In this document: positions 45,836-55,026 of the stretch, piece by piece
Numbering within the stretch: position 1 is the first letter of the stretch
Layout of the letters: the number at the start of each line of letters is the position of its first letter
IMG/VR virus record: IMGVR_UViG_3300005253_000017
Coordinates: 1-64,000 of that record
Source: a virus
Direction: 5' to 3' (one strand)
Length of the DNA: 64,000 nucleotides
The notes under the pieces: model-generated
Seen by the model: only the letters and a program-made list of their open reading frames with translations
Databases searched by the model: none
What the model was told of the DNA's origin: nothing
Position numbers and translations under genes: made by a program

Positions 45836-47133
45836 ACAAGAGTCTTCTTCTTCTCTGTCAAGAGGCTAAGGTTGAACCCCTTGGCTTGATGCATCTTGCG
45901 GCGGTATCGGAGGACGAGGGCTGGGATACGACAATTAAGCCAGTAGATTTCAATGAAGGATTTTATAGTGAGGATGTAGCATCTGATATTATAGGATTTT
46001 CTCTCTATACTGGAATTCACAAACGGGCATATCAATGGATGGGTCGTCTTCGTGAGATTGGCCGAAGAGTTATCGTTGGCGGTCCTCATGCATCCTACTT
46101 TCCTAAGGAATGTGCTGAGCACGCCGACGTGGTAGTGGTCGGAAGGGGACAGGAACCCCTGAGACAAATCCTTAGCGGGAATATGAAGTCAAAGATTATC
46201 TGTGGTAACAATACAGAGCCCCTATCAATACCGTCAAGGAAGGGATTCTACGCCAACTATCCAGATTATAAGGCAAGCCCCATCAAGTCGATGATGGCAA
46301 GTCTGGGGTGTCCCTATAAATGTAGCTATTGTTACAATAGCATGAAGCGGATATTTCCTCACCGGTCCCGCGACGTTGGCGACCTCCTAGTAGAACTGGA
46401 ACAACTGGAAAATCTGTCTCAGGAAACACAGCTTATCTACTTCCAGGATGATGTATTTGGCATGGACCTGACTTGGCTTCAGGAATTTGCCGAGCGATGG
46501 TCATTCCCCTATCATGCCCAGACACGTATCGAATTCCTAGACCCGCAGAAAGAATCCGCCCGCAAGAGGATAGCGTTATTGAAAAAGTCAGGATGTACCG
46601 GATTGACTGTGGCTATAGAGACGGCCAATGAGACAGTGCGCAAGGATGTTCTCGGTAGGACAATGACTAACGAAGCTTTCTTTCGGGCATTCGATTGGCT
46701 ATCTATGCGGAACTTCAAGGTAAGAACGGAACAGATGCTGGGATTGCCGACGCCCGATCCACTGGAGACGGACCTAGATACTCTAAAAATGAACGTGGAA
46801 CTAAGGAGAGAGACGGGTTTGCCGACAATGGCCTGGGCGTCGGTTTTCGTTCCCTACAAGGGCACAGAGATATGGCGATACTGTAAGGAGCACGGATACT
46901 ATAATGGGGAGAACGATGACGCTCCGGCGAGCTTCTTTGAGAAATCAGTATTGAATTTCTCCGATGACTGCAAGGACCGCATGAAGTGGTTAGCCGATAA
47001 TTTTCATCTTTTGGCATTGATTCCGAATGGCCACAAGGTAGCGAGACAAGCGGTGTATAATGATATGAAGGACTTGGCGAGTTTGACCAAGTATCACCTG
47101 TATGACTCGGAACTGTATGGAGTGAAGAAATGA
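45832..47133 (+). CDS. B12-binding-type radical SAM protein
   Basis: GTG at 45832 overlaps the previous stop. Residues 1-140 form a cobalamin-binding-like Rossmann domain (DIIGFSLYTG, RRVIVGGPHASYFP, DVVVVGRGQEPL). The radical SAM core follows with SLGCPYKCSYCYN (CxxxCxxC), then LIYFQDDVFGMD and EQMLGLPTPDP. Such enzymes methylate or rearrange unactivated carbons. No clear DxHxxG cobalamin motif is seen. It opens the glycan module, so a sugar or lipid substrate is plausible. Confidence 0.88.
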   Translation: MNKSLLLLCQEAKVEPLGLMHLAAVSEDEGWDTTIKPVDFNEGFYSEDVASDIIGFSLYTGIHKRAYQWMGRLREIGRRVIVGGPHASYFPKECAEHADVVVVGRGQEPLRQILSGNMKSKIICGNNTEPLSIPSRKGFYANYPDYKASPIKSMMASLGCPYKCSYCYNSMKRIFPHRSRDVGDLLVELEQLENLSQETQLIYFQDDVFGMDLTWLQEFAERWSFPYHAQTRIEFLDPQKESARKRIALLKKSGCTGLTVAIETANETVRKDVLGRTMTNEAFFRAFDWLSMRNFKVRTEQMLGLPTPDPLETDLDTLKMNVELRRETGLPTMAWASVFVPYKGTEIWRYCKEHGYYNGENDDAPASFFEKSVLNFSDDCKDRMKWLADNFHLLALIPNGHKVARQAVYNDMKDLASLTKYHLYDSELYGVKK

Positions 47134-47414
47134 GCCATGATAACCGATTGTGCCCGCGGTGCGAAGCCCTGGCCGTAATGTTCTCGGACCATGAGGTAAA
47201 TAATACCACTGGTATGGGCCTGAGATGCGCGAACCGATGCGGTTGGATTTTGACTATGAAGGATGTTCAGAAACGATTAGACGACGCGATAGAATCTCTA
47301 CGTTGGTTGGTACACTTGCATTCAGGAGTAAGTAAATCCGGAGGGAAGCCAAACAGCGATGAATGGGCAGAAGCCATTAGTGTAGCGTGTTCGGAATTAA
47401 ACAGAGCGGAGTGA
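47130..47414 (+). CDS. Zinc-ribbon protein, 94 aa
   Basis: LCPRCEALAVMFSD and LRCANRCGW give CxxC and CxxxC pairs; the C terminus is helical. Overlaps the radical SAM stop (ATGA). Unknown function. Confidence 0.6.
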   Translation: MSHDNRLCPRCEALAVMFSDHEVNNTTGMGLRCANRCGWILTMKDVQKRLDDAIESLRWLVHLHSGVSKSGGKPNSDEWAEAISVACSELNRAE

Positions 47415-47418
47415 AAGA

Positions 47419-48303
47419 ATGACGGAAGACAAAAAGAAAACAATGGTAGCCTCGCCGTTCGTCGGCGAACTTGGCTGGGAATTGTTCACGTGGCAGCCGG
47501 TGATGAGGAACCATTTCCTCCAGAGTGGCTGTGACCGAATGGTAGTCTACACGGACCAGCCGGGTAAGGAGAGCATCTACCAGTTCGCGGATGAGGTTCG
47601 GGTGATGGATAACGTGCCCTCCCATGAATCCGAATGCATGTTATGGCACAACTTCAACGAGGGTTTCAAGCTGGAACTGGATGCCCTGATAAAGGAAACA
47701 CTAAAGCTGGGCAAGGAGGAATTCGGCGAGGACACGCAGTTCTTCACCTACGCGATGTTCCAGCCGAAGTTCAACTACGAATTCTATGAAAGAGGAGCCC
47801 CAGATTTGCTGAGGGCGGACCCGAATTTTGCCTTCGAGGCCGTTCGCATAAAGGATGCCCCAGTAATTGCTCTCTGCATCCGAGACCGGCCGATGAGTGA
47901 CTATCGAAATTGGGAATTCGAGAACTGGTACGAGCTGGCCGACCTGCTGTTGGCGGACGGATACAATGTTATGGCATTGGGCCGTATACGAGACTTGGCC
48001 GAGTGGAATATGCCAGGGGGCGTCATGGACCTTGTAAACAAGACGAGTATCAACGACGCCATTAACTATATGTCAGGATATTGCGACTTGGCCGTGGGCG
48101 GTGGAACCGGTCTCCACCATATCGCCTCCCGCTGCGGCAAGGACCACATGGCCTGGGGAACCGAAAGGACCCAGCTGAGGCTCTGCGAGACTAACTGGTT
48201 TGGGGCCAAACAGCACTGCTATGTCTGGGGATGGGACCCTGATGTGGACCAGGTGTACGAATACGTTTCCCACTTCCTGACCCAAGGAGAATTCAAGCCA
48301 TGA
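47419..48303 (+). CDS. GT-B type glycosyltransferase-like protein
   Basis: The 294-residue protein begins VASPFVGELGWELFTWQP (Gly-rich acceptor-side loop) and has VIALCIRDRPMSDYRNW, NVMALGRIRDLAEW and the C-terminal CDLAVGGGTGLHHIAS, the nucleotide-sugar-binding type motif seen in heptosyl-/fucosyltransferase-like GT-B enzymes. It overlaps the deacetylase gene. Donor and acceptor are unknown. Confidence 0.75.
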   Translation: MTEDKKKTMVASPFVGELGWELFTWQPVMRNHFLQSGCDRMVVYTDQPGKESIYQFADEVRVMDNVPSHESECMLWHNFNEGFKLELDALIKETLKLGKEEFGEDTQFFTYAMFQPKFNYEFYERGAPDLLRADPNFAFEAVRIKDAPVIALCIRDRPMSDYRNWEFENWYELADLLLADGYNVMALGRIRDLAEWNMPGGVMDLVNKTSINDAINYMSGYCDLAVGGGTGLHHIASRCGKDHMAWGTERTQLRLCETNWFGAKQHCYVWGWDPDVDQVYEYVSHFLTQGEFKP

Positions 48304-49043
48304 CAGACAGACCGCAGGTAATGCTGACATTTGACGACGGAACGGCGGACCATTTCGACGTTGCTCACCTCCTAAACGACTATGGATTAAAGGGTACATT
48401 CGGAATTGTTACGGATAAGATAGGCGCTGTTGGGTTCCTACTGAGAGAGACCGTATCCCAAGACATGAAGGATATGGGTCACTGCATTTGTAACCATTCT
48501 AACACACACTCATGGTCTGGTAACGGTCAACCAAAGCCCGGCGTGCCCGTCCTTGACAAAGACGGACTGACTGCCGACTACCTGGAGGCCAAGAAGATGC
48601 TCAATGATGTGGGTCTCCACGGCGACATCCTGATGCTGCCTTTCGGTTCTACCAATGTAACCGGACCCGATCACCTCCAGGAACTGAAAGAGGAATTCCG
48701 CTGGATACGGATGACGATAGGGACGCCGGTGCCGGAGAACCTTGGATGGTGGGCAATGACAGGCGGCAAGAGACTGTATCCAAGTGGATATAATGATCCA
48801 GTGATAGGTATTACAGCTGCAGCTGATGTCCGGCATCCCAACGCCGTCAGGGAGGCCGTGGACAACGCCATAGCCTGCGGGTCGCTGGCCGTGCTGGTCT
48901 ACCATAGGGTATGCCACGTGGTGGGCGATACGATGGACGTGACCTGGAAACGCTTCCAGCAAGACATAGACTACATCGCGGATAGGGCAGGGGCTGGCGA
49001 GATTGATTGCGTAACGCCATTGGATTTGGTGGGAGAAAAGTAA
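48300..49043 (+). CDS. Polysaccharide deacetylase (NodB-like)
   Basis: NodB motifs: MLTFDDGTADH (MT1 with catalytic Asp), CNHSNTHSW (MT2 HxxxH zinc site), MLPFGSTN (MT3), and VLVYHRV (MT5-like). The 247-residue length is usual. It would remove acetyl groups from an N-acetylated sugar in the glycan made by the surrounding genes, or from host surface polymers. Confidence 0.88.
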   Translation: MTDRPQVMLTFDDGTADHFDVAHLLNDYGLKGTFGIVTDKIGAVGFLLRETVSQDMKDMGHCICNHSNTHSWSGNGQPKPGVPVLDKDGLTADYLEAKKMLNDVGLHGDILMLPFGSTNVTGPDHLQELKEEFRWIRMTIGTPVPENLGWWAMTGGKRLYPSGYNDPVIGITAAADVRHPNAVREAVDNAIACGSLAVLVYHRVCHVVGDTMDVTWKRFQQDIDYIADRAGAGEIDCVTPLDLVGEK

Positions 49044-49240
49044 TGGACTTATGCTCAAAATACATGAGAGACCCATCTGAAAAACCGGAATGGGAATACA
49101 GTGTACCTTGCTCAATATGTGGGGTTGATATCATAACGGGCTGTAATATAATCGACCCATCCCCAGATGCATGTCCCAACTGTTTCTATGAGGGAAAGCT
49201 TTGGGCTGCCCAGCAAGCATTCAAGAGCAAACAAAAATGA
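49043..49240 (+). CDS. Zinc-ribbon protein, 65 aa
   Basis: ATG at 49043 overlaps the deacetylase TAA. VPCSICGVDIITGC and ACPNCFYEGK form a ribbon. Unknown function. Confidence 0.6.
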   Translation: MDLCSKYMRDPSEKPEWEYSVPCSICGVDIITGCNIIDPSPDACPNCFYEGKLWAAQQAFKSKQK

Positions 49241-49256
49241 ATCCGGGAGAGAAGTG

Positions 49257-49622
49257 ATGAGAACGTACAACGCAATGAAAGCGGCTAAAAATTTGCTGTC
49301 ACGAGCAACTTGGCGACGCGCTTATGTTTATGAGGAAGATACAGCCAAAGCGGAAGAGAGCATTGCCAAGGTGCTAAGGAAGGCTTACAAGGCCGGGCGA
49401 AGGGATGAACAGGCAGATAACATGTTTCAATTTTCCCCACTCTTACAAGTTACTGATGAAGACGGAAGGCATTGGTTCGACGGTCCCGAACTGGGTAATT
49501 GTGAACTCTGTGGTTTATCCGGGCATGGAGGCGAGCATTTTATCAACGGTGGAGTAGTTTGCGACAACCCAGATGGTCCGTGTGCATGTGGTGCTTGGCA
49601 TCATAATGGAAAACCTCATTAA
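49257..49622 (+). CDS. Cys/His-rich hypothetical protein, 121 aa
   Basis: The start at 49257 with GGGAGAGAAGTG upstream. Basic helical N terminus, then ELCGLSGHGGEHF and DGPCACGAWHHNG, a probable zinc site. Not recognised. Confidence 0.6.
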   Translation: MRTYNAMKAAKNLLSRATWRRAYVYEEDTAKAEESIAKVLRKAYKAGRRDEQADNMFQFSPLLQVTDEDGRHWFDGPELGNCELCGLSGHGGEHFINGGVVCDNPDGPCACGAWHHNGKPH

Positions 49623-49640
49623 CAAAAGAGACAAAGATCA

Positions 49641-49736
49641 ATGAGCCATAGAAATAAACACAGCAAGGGCAGGCGACGGCGAAAAGTAGGCTCCACAAAG
49701 CGCCGGAACCGCCGAAAGCAGAGGAAGGACAAGTAA
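49641..49736 (+). CDS. Tiny extremely basic peptide, 31 aa
   Basis: ATG at 49641 to TAA at 49736, with AGAGACAAAG upstream. About 20 of 31 residues are Lys, Arg or His (HSKGRRRRKVGSTKRRNRR). Could be a DNA/RNA-condensing or protamine-like peptide. Confidence 0.5.
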   Translation: MSHRNKHSKGRRRRKVGSTKRRNRRKQRKDK

Positions 49737-49737
49737 C

Positions 49738-49968
49738 ATGGCTAATAGTGAAATCCCTGCCAATAATCCGATACAAGGAAAGGGTTGGAAAAAGATATTC
49801 GATGAGGACACAGTAAAAAGAGTATGCGAACAGATAGCTGATTGGGATAACTGGGAACATGAAGAGTTCTTCGATTTAGCATGGGCAGGTGAAAAGCTAG
49901 ATGAGAAACCTAAGGCTGTTCATCGCATGGTACAGTTTATCATGACGCGTGCAAACGATGAGATATAG
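49738..49968 (+). CDS. Hypothetical protein, 76 aa
   Basis: ATG at 49738 follows CAGAGGAAGGACAAGTAAC. Helical, tryptophan-rich (ADWDNWEHEEFFDLAW). Not recognised. Confidence 0.6.
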   Translation: MANSEIPANNPIQGKGWKKIFDEDTVKRVCEQIADWDNWEHEEFFDLAWAGEKLDEKPKAVHRMVQFIMTRANDEI

Positions 49969-49971
49969 ATT

Positions 49972-50835
49972 ATGAGATACGCTGTAGGCATACCGACGTG
50001 CGGGCGAGAAGAACTACTGTGGACTACGCTGCGGGCGTTTGTCAATCAGGACCATCCACCGGAGCGGATATTCGTGGTAGACAATAATGATGACCACTAT
50101 GCCGAGTATTCGGAGTATTGTGTTGCCGATCCTGGGAAGCCCGTTTATTGTAACACCAAGATGTGGAAACCACCAGAAGACCTACAGGATAAAGTCACTA
50201 TTGTTGGAAATGACTACTTCGTATTCGGTGATTCAGCAGGAGGCCAAACAGCCCTGCGGCATATGACGGAGGCCAAGTTCGATGTGGGCATACGATGGGA
50301 CGACGACCTTGTGCCGGAGCCCGACTGCATCGGCAAGTTGGTCAAGCTCGTTATGTATACGAACACACCCGTGGCTGGGGGCATGTATCCGTCAAACAAC
50401 CCAGACTATCCGAATCCTGATATTAAGTTGCCGCACTCCACCGGCATGTCTTTCCGTGACGAGGGCGGGGGTATTCATTCAGGCGACGGACACCGAAAGC
50501 ATCTGCAGTTTTTCCGCTGGGAGGGCCGCAATCGATTACTGCCAGCGAACTACTTGTATTCATCCTTTGCGTATGACATCAAGACGGCCAATCTTGTCGG
50601 TGGATTCTGTATAGAATACTCTCGTCACTCATTCCGAGCCGATACCGACTTCGCGATGAGAATGAACAAGGTGAAGCCTCCCCTGATGATCGATACGTCC
50701 GCCGTCGCCATCCATCATTGGGGCGAGGGTGGGACGAGGACGATCAAGGACGAGGAGAAAACGGAAATGATGAATCACGACTTAGAGTTGTTCGCTCGCC
50801 GGATGAGGAGTATGGGAATCAACCCGGACTACTGA
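49972..50835 (+). CDS. GT-A type (GT2-like) glycosyltransferase
   Basis: The 287-residue protein starts AVGIPTCGREELLWTTLRAF and has IFVVDNND, the metal-binding IRWDDDLVPEP (DxD), GGMYPSN and HRKHLQFFRWEGR. This is the family 2 layout with a nucleotide-sugar GT-A fold. The start ATG overlaps nothing, but the stop overlaps the next start. Cytoplasmic; no membrane helix. Confidence 0.88.
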   Translation: MRYAVGIPTCGREELLWTTLRAFVNQDHPPERIFVVDNNDDHYAEYSEYCVADPGKPVYCNTKMWKPPEDLQDKVTIVGNDYFVFGDSAGGQTALRHMTEAKFDVGIRWDDDLVPEPDCIGKLVKLVMYTNTPVAGGMYPSNNPDYPNPDIKLPHSTGMSFRDEGGGIHSGDGHRKHLQFFRWEGRNRLLPANYLYSSFAYDIKTANLVGGFCIEYSRHSFRADTDFAMRMNKVKPPLMIDTSAVAIHHWGEGGTRTIKDEEKTEMMNHDLELFARRMRSMGINPDY

Positions 50836-51407
50836 TGGAATTCGAATACACACAAGATTGGTATGAGACTGAATACCACAGAGGACTGACCGATAAGGCT
50901 GAGATAGACCCAGCAACTTTCCATCCTGAACGAGACACGGAGTGCCTGACGGACCTCGACCTCAGCAGGGAACACGATATTCTCGTGTGCGGTTGTGGGG
51001 GAGGCGATGACACATGGCTGATGGTAAACAAATTCGGCCTGAAGCAACTAATTCATGGAATAGATTGGAGCCAACCTGCGGTAGATTTTTGCAACCAATA
51101 CTTTGATGGACAGATGAAAGCCATCCAAGGCTGCGTATCAAATATGCCATACGCGGAGGGGACGTTTGACCGTATACTGGCAATGGATATCACCGAGCAC
51201 TTGCCAGGATTCATCTACCTTGTATTCCTGACAGAAGTCCGCCGAGTATTGAAGGTGGGTGGCAAGGTAGCGATATTGCCGGGGATGACATTGTTGCCTG
51301 AGCACGTCAATTTGATGCCTCTAGAAATTACTCTCAAACACGTTAAGAGACTCGGATTCAAGACACTCATAGTAAGGGACGAGTGGATAATAGCGGAGAA
51401 GGTATGA
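50835..51407 (+). CDS. SAM-dependent methyltransferase, class I
   Basis: The start at 50835 overlaps TGA of the glycosyltransferase. Motif I is ILVCGCGGGDDTW; IHGIDWSQPAVDFC and FDRILAMDITEHLP are motifs II-IV, then RRVLKVGGKVAIL. 190 residues, methyltransferase type 11-like. Probably methylates a sugar or sugar precursor of the module. Confidence 0.85.
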   Translation: MEFEYTQDWYETEYHRGLTDKAEIDPATFHPERDTECLTDLDLSREHDILVCGCGGGDDTWLMVNKFGLKQLIHGIDWSQPAVDFCNQYFDGQMKAIQGCVSNMPYAEGTFDRILAMDITEHLPGFIYLVFLTEVRRVLKVGGKVAILPGMTLLPEHVNLMPLEITLKHVKRLGFKTLIVRDEWIIAEKV

Positions 51408-51685
51408 AGAGATACGGAAATGTAGAACAGACGATTGTCACAAAACGGGAATGTATTGAATTACGATGCGACCTGTGTGGGCGAATAGCGGAGAATCCCA
51501 ATTGGGAATCCGGTCCTTTTGAATACTGTACTGTTGGAACGGGTAAAGGCTCTTTAAAATCGACATCTTCAGTAGATGGTGACTTTGATTGGCAGGAATT
51601 GGATTTATGCCACGAATGCGCCGACTGGCTGATAGATGAGATACGACACCATCGCATTACACGGGAACAAGAAGACAGATTATGA
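51404..51685 (+). CDS. Zinc-binding hypothetical protein, 93 aa
   Basis: CDLCGRIAENPNW and DLCHECADWLIDE form two CxxC knuckles about 60 residues apart. Overlaps both neighbours by ATGA. Unknown function. Confidence 0.65.
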   Translation: MKRYGNVEQTIVTKRECIELRCDLCGRIAENPNWESGPFEYCTVGTGKGSLKSTSSVDGDFDWQELDLCHECADWLIDEIRHHRITREQEDRL

Positions 51686-52644
51686 ACCTCGCATGGCTAG
51701 TAACTCCCGAGCAGTCAGTTCCCCCGCCCATGTACGGGGGCGCGGAATGCGTAACCGATATCCATATTCGCCACCTAATCAGAATGGGACATACGGTTGA
51801 CCTCTATTGTGGACCTAACAGCTCCTGTCCAGCGACGAACGTAATAGAGGCCCACAAGCCGTCCATGACCGAGGAAGACTATCTTGTAAAACGCATCGAG
51901 GAAAACTGGAAAGACTACGACTGCATCATCGACTATTCGGCCTACCACATAGCCGGACAGAAATTTCCCAATGCTTTGTCCCTGATGGGTGGCGACCCGT
52001 TCAAGAAGTATCCCCACGATAAGGTCAGGAATCGAGTCTACAAAAGCAAGGAATTCGGCCGTCACTATGACTGTGGAAACCATCCTGTACTCCATAACGT
52101 TATCGAGTACGACCCCAGTTCCGTTCCGCTTGGAGCAGGCGGCGAATACGTTCTCTTTGTGGGAATTATCCACCGCTGCAAGGGCATTCACCTTGCCGGG
52201 AAAGCCTGTAAAAAGCTCGGGCTAGACTTCATAGTCGCGGGACCAATCCGCGACGAGGAATACTGGGAGGACATCAAGGACTATGCCACGGAATACGTCG
52301 GCGAGATAGGGTATGACAAGAAGCATGAGCTTATGTCTAACGCCTATGCTTTTGCCCACCCAGTCCAGTGCTGTGACTGCGACCCCCTCGGACCAAAGGA
52401 AGCGATGTTAAGGGGAACCCCGGTTATCGCCTGTCCCAGCGGCGGTGTATCGGAGTCCGTTACGCCGGGAGTTAGCGGATACTTCGCAGTCAACGCAAAG
52501 CAATTCGAGAATGGATTCGAGTCCGTGTTCGCCCTCAACCGGGAGCTAGTCCGACAGGATATCCTAGCGAAGATTGACCCCATTCTGATAACCGATACAT
52601 TGATAGACCTGTGCCGACGGGTGAAGGAGGGAATCTCTTGGTAG
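51682..52644 (+). CDS. GT4-type glycosyltransferase
   Basis: The 320-residue GT-B enzyme has PPPMYGGAECVTDIHIRHL (N-domain Gly loop), YVLFVGIIHRCKGIHLAGKA, VGEIGYDKKHELMSNAYAF, and the donor-binding DPLGPKEAMLRGTPVIA (E-x7-E-like) followed by CPSGGVSE. It is complete. Probably adds a sugar to the glycan built by the module. Confidence 0.9.
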   Translation: MNLAWLVTPEQSVPPPMYGGAECVTDIHIRHLIRMGHTVDLYCGPNSSCPATNVIEAHKPSMTEEDYLVKRIEENWKDYDCIIDYSAYHIAGQKFPNALSLMGGDPFKKYPHDKVRNRVYKSKEFGRHYDCGNHPVLHNVIEYDPSSVPLGAGGEYVLFVGIIHRCKGIHLAGKACKKLGLDFIVAGPIRDEEYWEDIKDYATEYVGEIGYDKKHELMSNAYAFAHPVQCCDCDPLGPKEAMLRGTPVIACPSGGVSESVTPGVSGYFAVNAKQFENGFESVFALNRELVRQDILAKIDPILITDTLIDLCRRVKEGISW

Positions 52645-53594
52645 AAAAGGTTCTAGTGCATGAGGCAAATGCCTTTTCCTACAACGACCCGAGCGGGATC
52701 AGTGTCAGGACGATCCTAGACAGCATTGCAGAGGCGTTCCAGGGGATGGGATATCAGATTACGCGATGGCAAAGCCAGACATCGAACTATCCCCTCTCCA
52801 TAAAGTTCAAGTATGCTATCTTTTGGGGAGGAACCCAATCGTGGTTTCCCCCGGTGAAGATGAATTGCATAGACCATGGAACCGAGATACTCTATGCAGA
52901 GGTGGACGACTTCGGGCGATACTGGGAAGAAGGTAAGGGTGACGACATGCCATTCATCCTCTGTCGAAGTCTAAGCCCCTTTGCCCCGAACATCGGGGGT
53001 GTCGGCGGATCGAGAGTAATGGGAACTGAATTTCCATCCAACGGAGAAGATGTCTCCGTCCGAGATGGTGACTTGCTAGTAATTCTCCAGCACGAAAAAA
53101 ATCTTAAACTGCACCGCGATGTCTGTCCCATCTACCGGGACAGTACGGAATGGCTAAAGGACTTGGTAAACTGCTCTGTCCTTCCCATTAGGGTCCGAAA
53201 GCATCCTTCCTACAAGATACTTCAAAGCACATGGGATATTATCAATCAATATCCCAATGCCCGGTGGGACGATATTGATGACTTGGACGAGTCAATGGGA
53301 CAGGCCACCGCCCTGGCGTGTATAGACTCCCACTGCGGTGTCAGGGCGATCAAGGAGGGCATTCCCGTCCTGACCTATGGAATGGCCGTCTACAGGCATC
53401 CTGGCGTATCCTGGCGGTGCGTGGGATGGGAGGATACGGTGAAATACACAAACCGACTGAGACGAAAGAAGTGCGACTTAGACCGAGGAGCTATGAGGGA
53501 ATTCATCGGATATCTGGAGCGGAATACGTGGAAGCTCTCGGACCTACCGGAGAGACTGGAACGGTTTCTAGGAGGTGAGACCTTTGTTCCTTGA
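52638..53594 (+). CDS. Capsular polysaccharide/KpsS-like glycosyltransferase
   Basis: The TTG at 52638 (GGAGGGAATCTC upstream) gives 318 residues. The C-terminal half has VILQHEKNLKLH, VRKHPSY, ALACIDSHCGVRAIKEG followed by IPVLTYGMAVYRHPG, the layout of capsule synthesis transferases where a Ser/Cys-rich turn precedes a GKPVxxLG segment. A relation to Kdo-type transferases is possible. Function inferred from motif order and context. Confidence 0.65.
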   Translation: MVEKVLVHEANAFSYNDPSGISVRTILDSIAEAFQGMGYQITRWQSQTSNYPLSIKFKYAIFWGGTQSWFPPVKMNCIDHGTEILYAEVDDFGRYWEEGKGDDMPFILCRSLSPFAPNIGGVGGSRVMGTEFPSNGEDVSVRDGDLLVILQHEKNLKLHRDVCPIYRDSTEWLKDLVNCSVLPIRVRKHPSYKILQSTWDIINQYPNARWDDIDDLDESMGQATALACIDSHCGVRAIKEGIPVLTYGMAVYRHPGVSWRCVGWEDTVKYTNRLRRKKCDLDRGAMREFIGYLERNTWKLSDLPERLERFLGGETFVP

Positions 53595-55026
53595 TGCGAA
53601 AGAGTTTGGCAATGTCTCCCATCCCCAAGAGGACTACCAGAACTGGGCTGAGATGGGATATGGAACCAGGTTGTCAAGGAAACTAGAGATTGATATTACT
53701 TCTCATTGTGATTTGAAATGTCATAACTGCGACAGGTCTTGTCGTCAAGCTCCTACTGAAAACTATATGACGGTTCAGCAGATATCGGCCTTCGTCCGGG
53801 ACTCTCTGTCTTACACCAAAACCAAACCCTGGGACCTCATCAAGCTAACCGGTGGAGAACCCAGCTGTCACCCGGAACTAAGGAAAGTCATCGAACCCTT
53901 TTTACGGTATAAACAAGCCTATCCGACCCTGAAAATGTGGTATAACACTCACGGATGTGGACAACGTGCTCAAGAGAGTATGGGGCTTGCCCGTTCTTGT
54001 CCCTGGATTAACCACGTGAATAGCAGTAGCAAGACAGGCCCTATCGTCCCAACACATGATAGTTACAACAAGGCCCCGGTTGACTATGGGCTACCCGGTG
54101 CTGTCTGTCCCCGACCATGGGACTGTGGGATGAGCCTGACATACTATGGCATTTATCCCTGCGGGCCAGGCGCGGCAATTGCCCGCGTGTTCGGCCTTGA
54201 TATCGCCATTCAGTCTATGTCAGCCTTGACGCATGAAGCGATACTAGAACAGTTGGAAGTCCTTTGCCCCCTGTGTGGACACTCTCCCACCGATATCAAG
54301 GAGTACAACATTGGGGCAAAAGAAGTCGTCTCGTCCTCGTGGGAAAAGGCGTATAATGATTATAGAGAGAAGCCCCCAAAGATGAGACGAATCTACGACA
54401 GATTGCCACAGTTCAAAGGTGTATGGAGTAGTAAGAAAAGGCAAGCGGCGATAGACATGCTGGCGGCGATTGACGAAGTTTTCTCGCTTCATGGAGTTGG
54501 GTGGATGCTGATTTATGGAACGTTGTTGGGATGCATACGCCACGGGGGACAGATTCCGTGGGACGATGACATGGACATCACGATTAACAAAAATGCTGCG
54601 GGAGGATTTGCGGACGCCCTGGATGACCTCCACGAAAGGGGATACAGTTGGGCGGAGGAAGATTCTCCCCAAAACGGACACTACCTGAAGATGTTTCCTA
54701 AAACCGGCGAGCAGGAGCGATACTACCGCAAGCCGTTCGTGGATATCTTCTCATATGTGGAGACGGAGGATAAGATTGACTTCTGCTCGAATGGACAGAC
54801 GCCCCCACCTCTAAAGCCATTTTCAAAGACAGATATTTTGCCACTGGTACGACGGGACTTCTGGGGCCTATCACTTCCGACGCCGAATAAATCGTCGGTG
54901 TTTCTGGACCGACACTACCCCGGTTGGGACAAGCAGTGTGTAAACTTTAAGCGAAACAGATATAGCTTATCGAACCTGAGTATGAGCATTGACGAATTGC
55001 GGCCCTTTCACGAGTTCAAGATATGA
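53584..55026 (+). CDS. Radical SAM - LicD-family fusion protein
   Basis: TTG at 53584, 8 nt after AGGAGG, is preferred over GTG at 53575. The N-terminal 250 residues are a radical SAM enzyme: DITSHCDLKCHNCDRSC (CxxxCxxC), KLTGGEPSCHPE, and extra cysteines (AVCPRPWDCG, IYPCGPG, CPLCGHS) for auxiliary clusters. The C-terminal 200 residues are a LicD nucleotidyl/phosphotransferase: MLIYGTLLGCIRHGG then IPWDDDMDITI. LicD proteins transfer phosphocholine- or phosphoglycerol-like groups to glycans. The two domains share one uninterrupted frame. A GTATAAT (54351-54357) lies at the domain boundary. Confidence 0.88.
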   Translation: MFLDAKEFGNVSHPQEDYQNWAEMGYGTRLSRKLEIDITSHCDLKCHNCDRSCRQAPTENYMTVQQISAFVRDSLSYTKTKPWDLIKLTGGEPSCHPELRKVIEPFLRYKQAYPTLKMWYNTHGCGQRAQESMGLARSCPWINHVNSSSKTGPIVPTHDSYNKAPVDYGLPGAVCPRPWDCGMSLTYYGIYPCGPGAAIARVFGLDIAIQSMSALTHEAILEQLEVLCPLCGHSPTDIKEYNIGAKEVVSSSWEKAYNDYREKPPKMRRIYDRLPQFKGVWSSKKRQAAIDMLAAIDEVFSLHGVGWMLIYGTLLGCIRHGGQIPWDDDMDITINKNAAGGFADALDDLHERGYSWAEEDSPQNGHYLKMFPKTGEQERYYRKPFVDIFSYVETEDKIDFCSNGQTPPPLKPFSKTDILPLVRRDFWGLSLPTPNKSSVFLDRHYPGWDKQCVNFKRNRYSLSNLSMSIDELRPFHEFKI

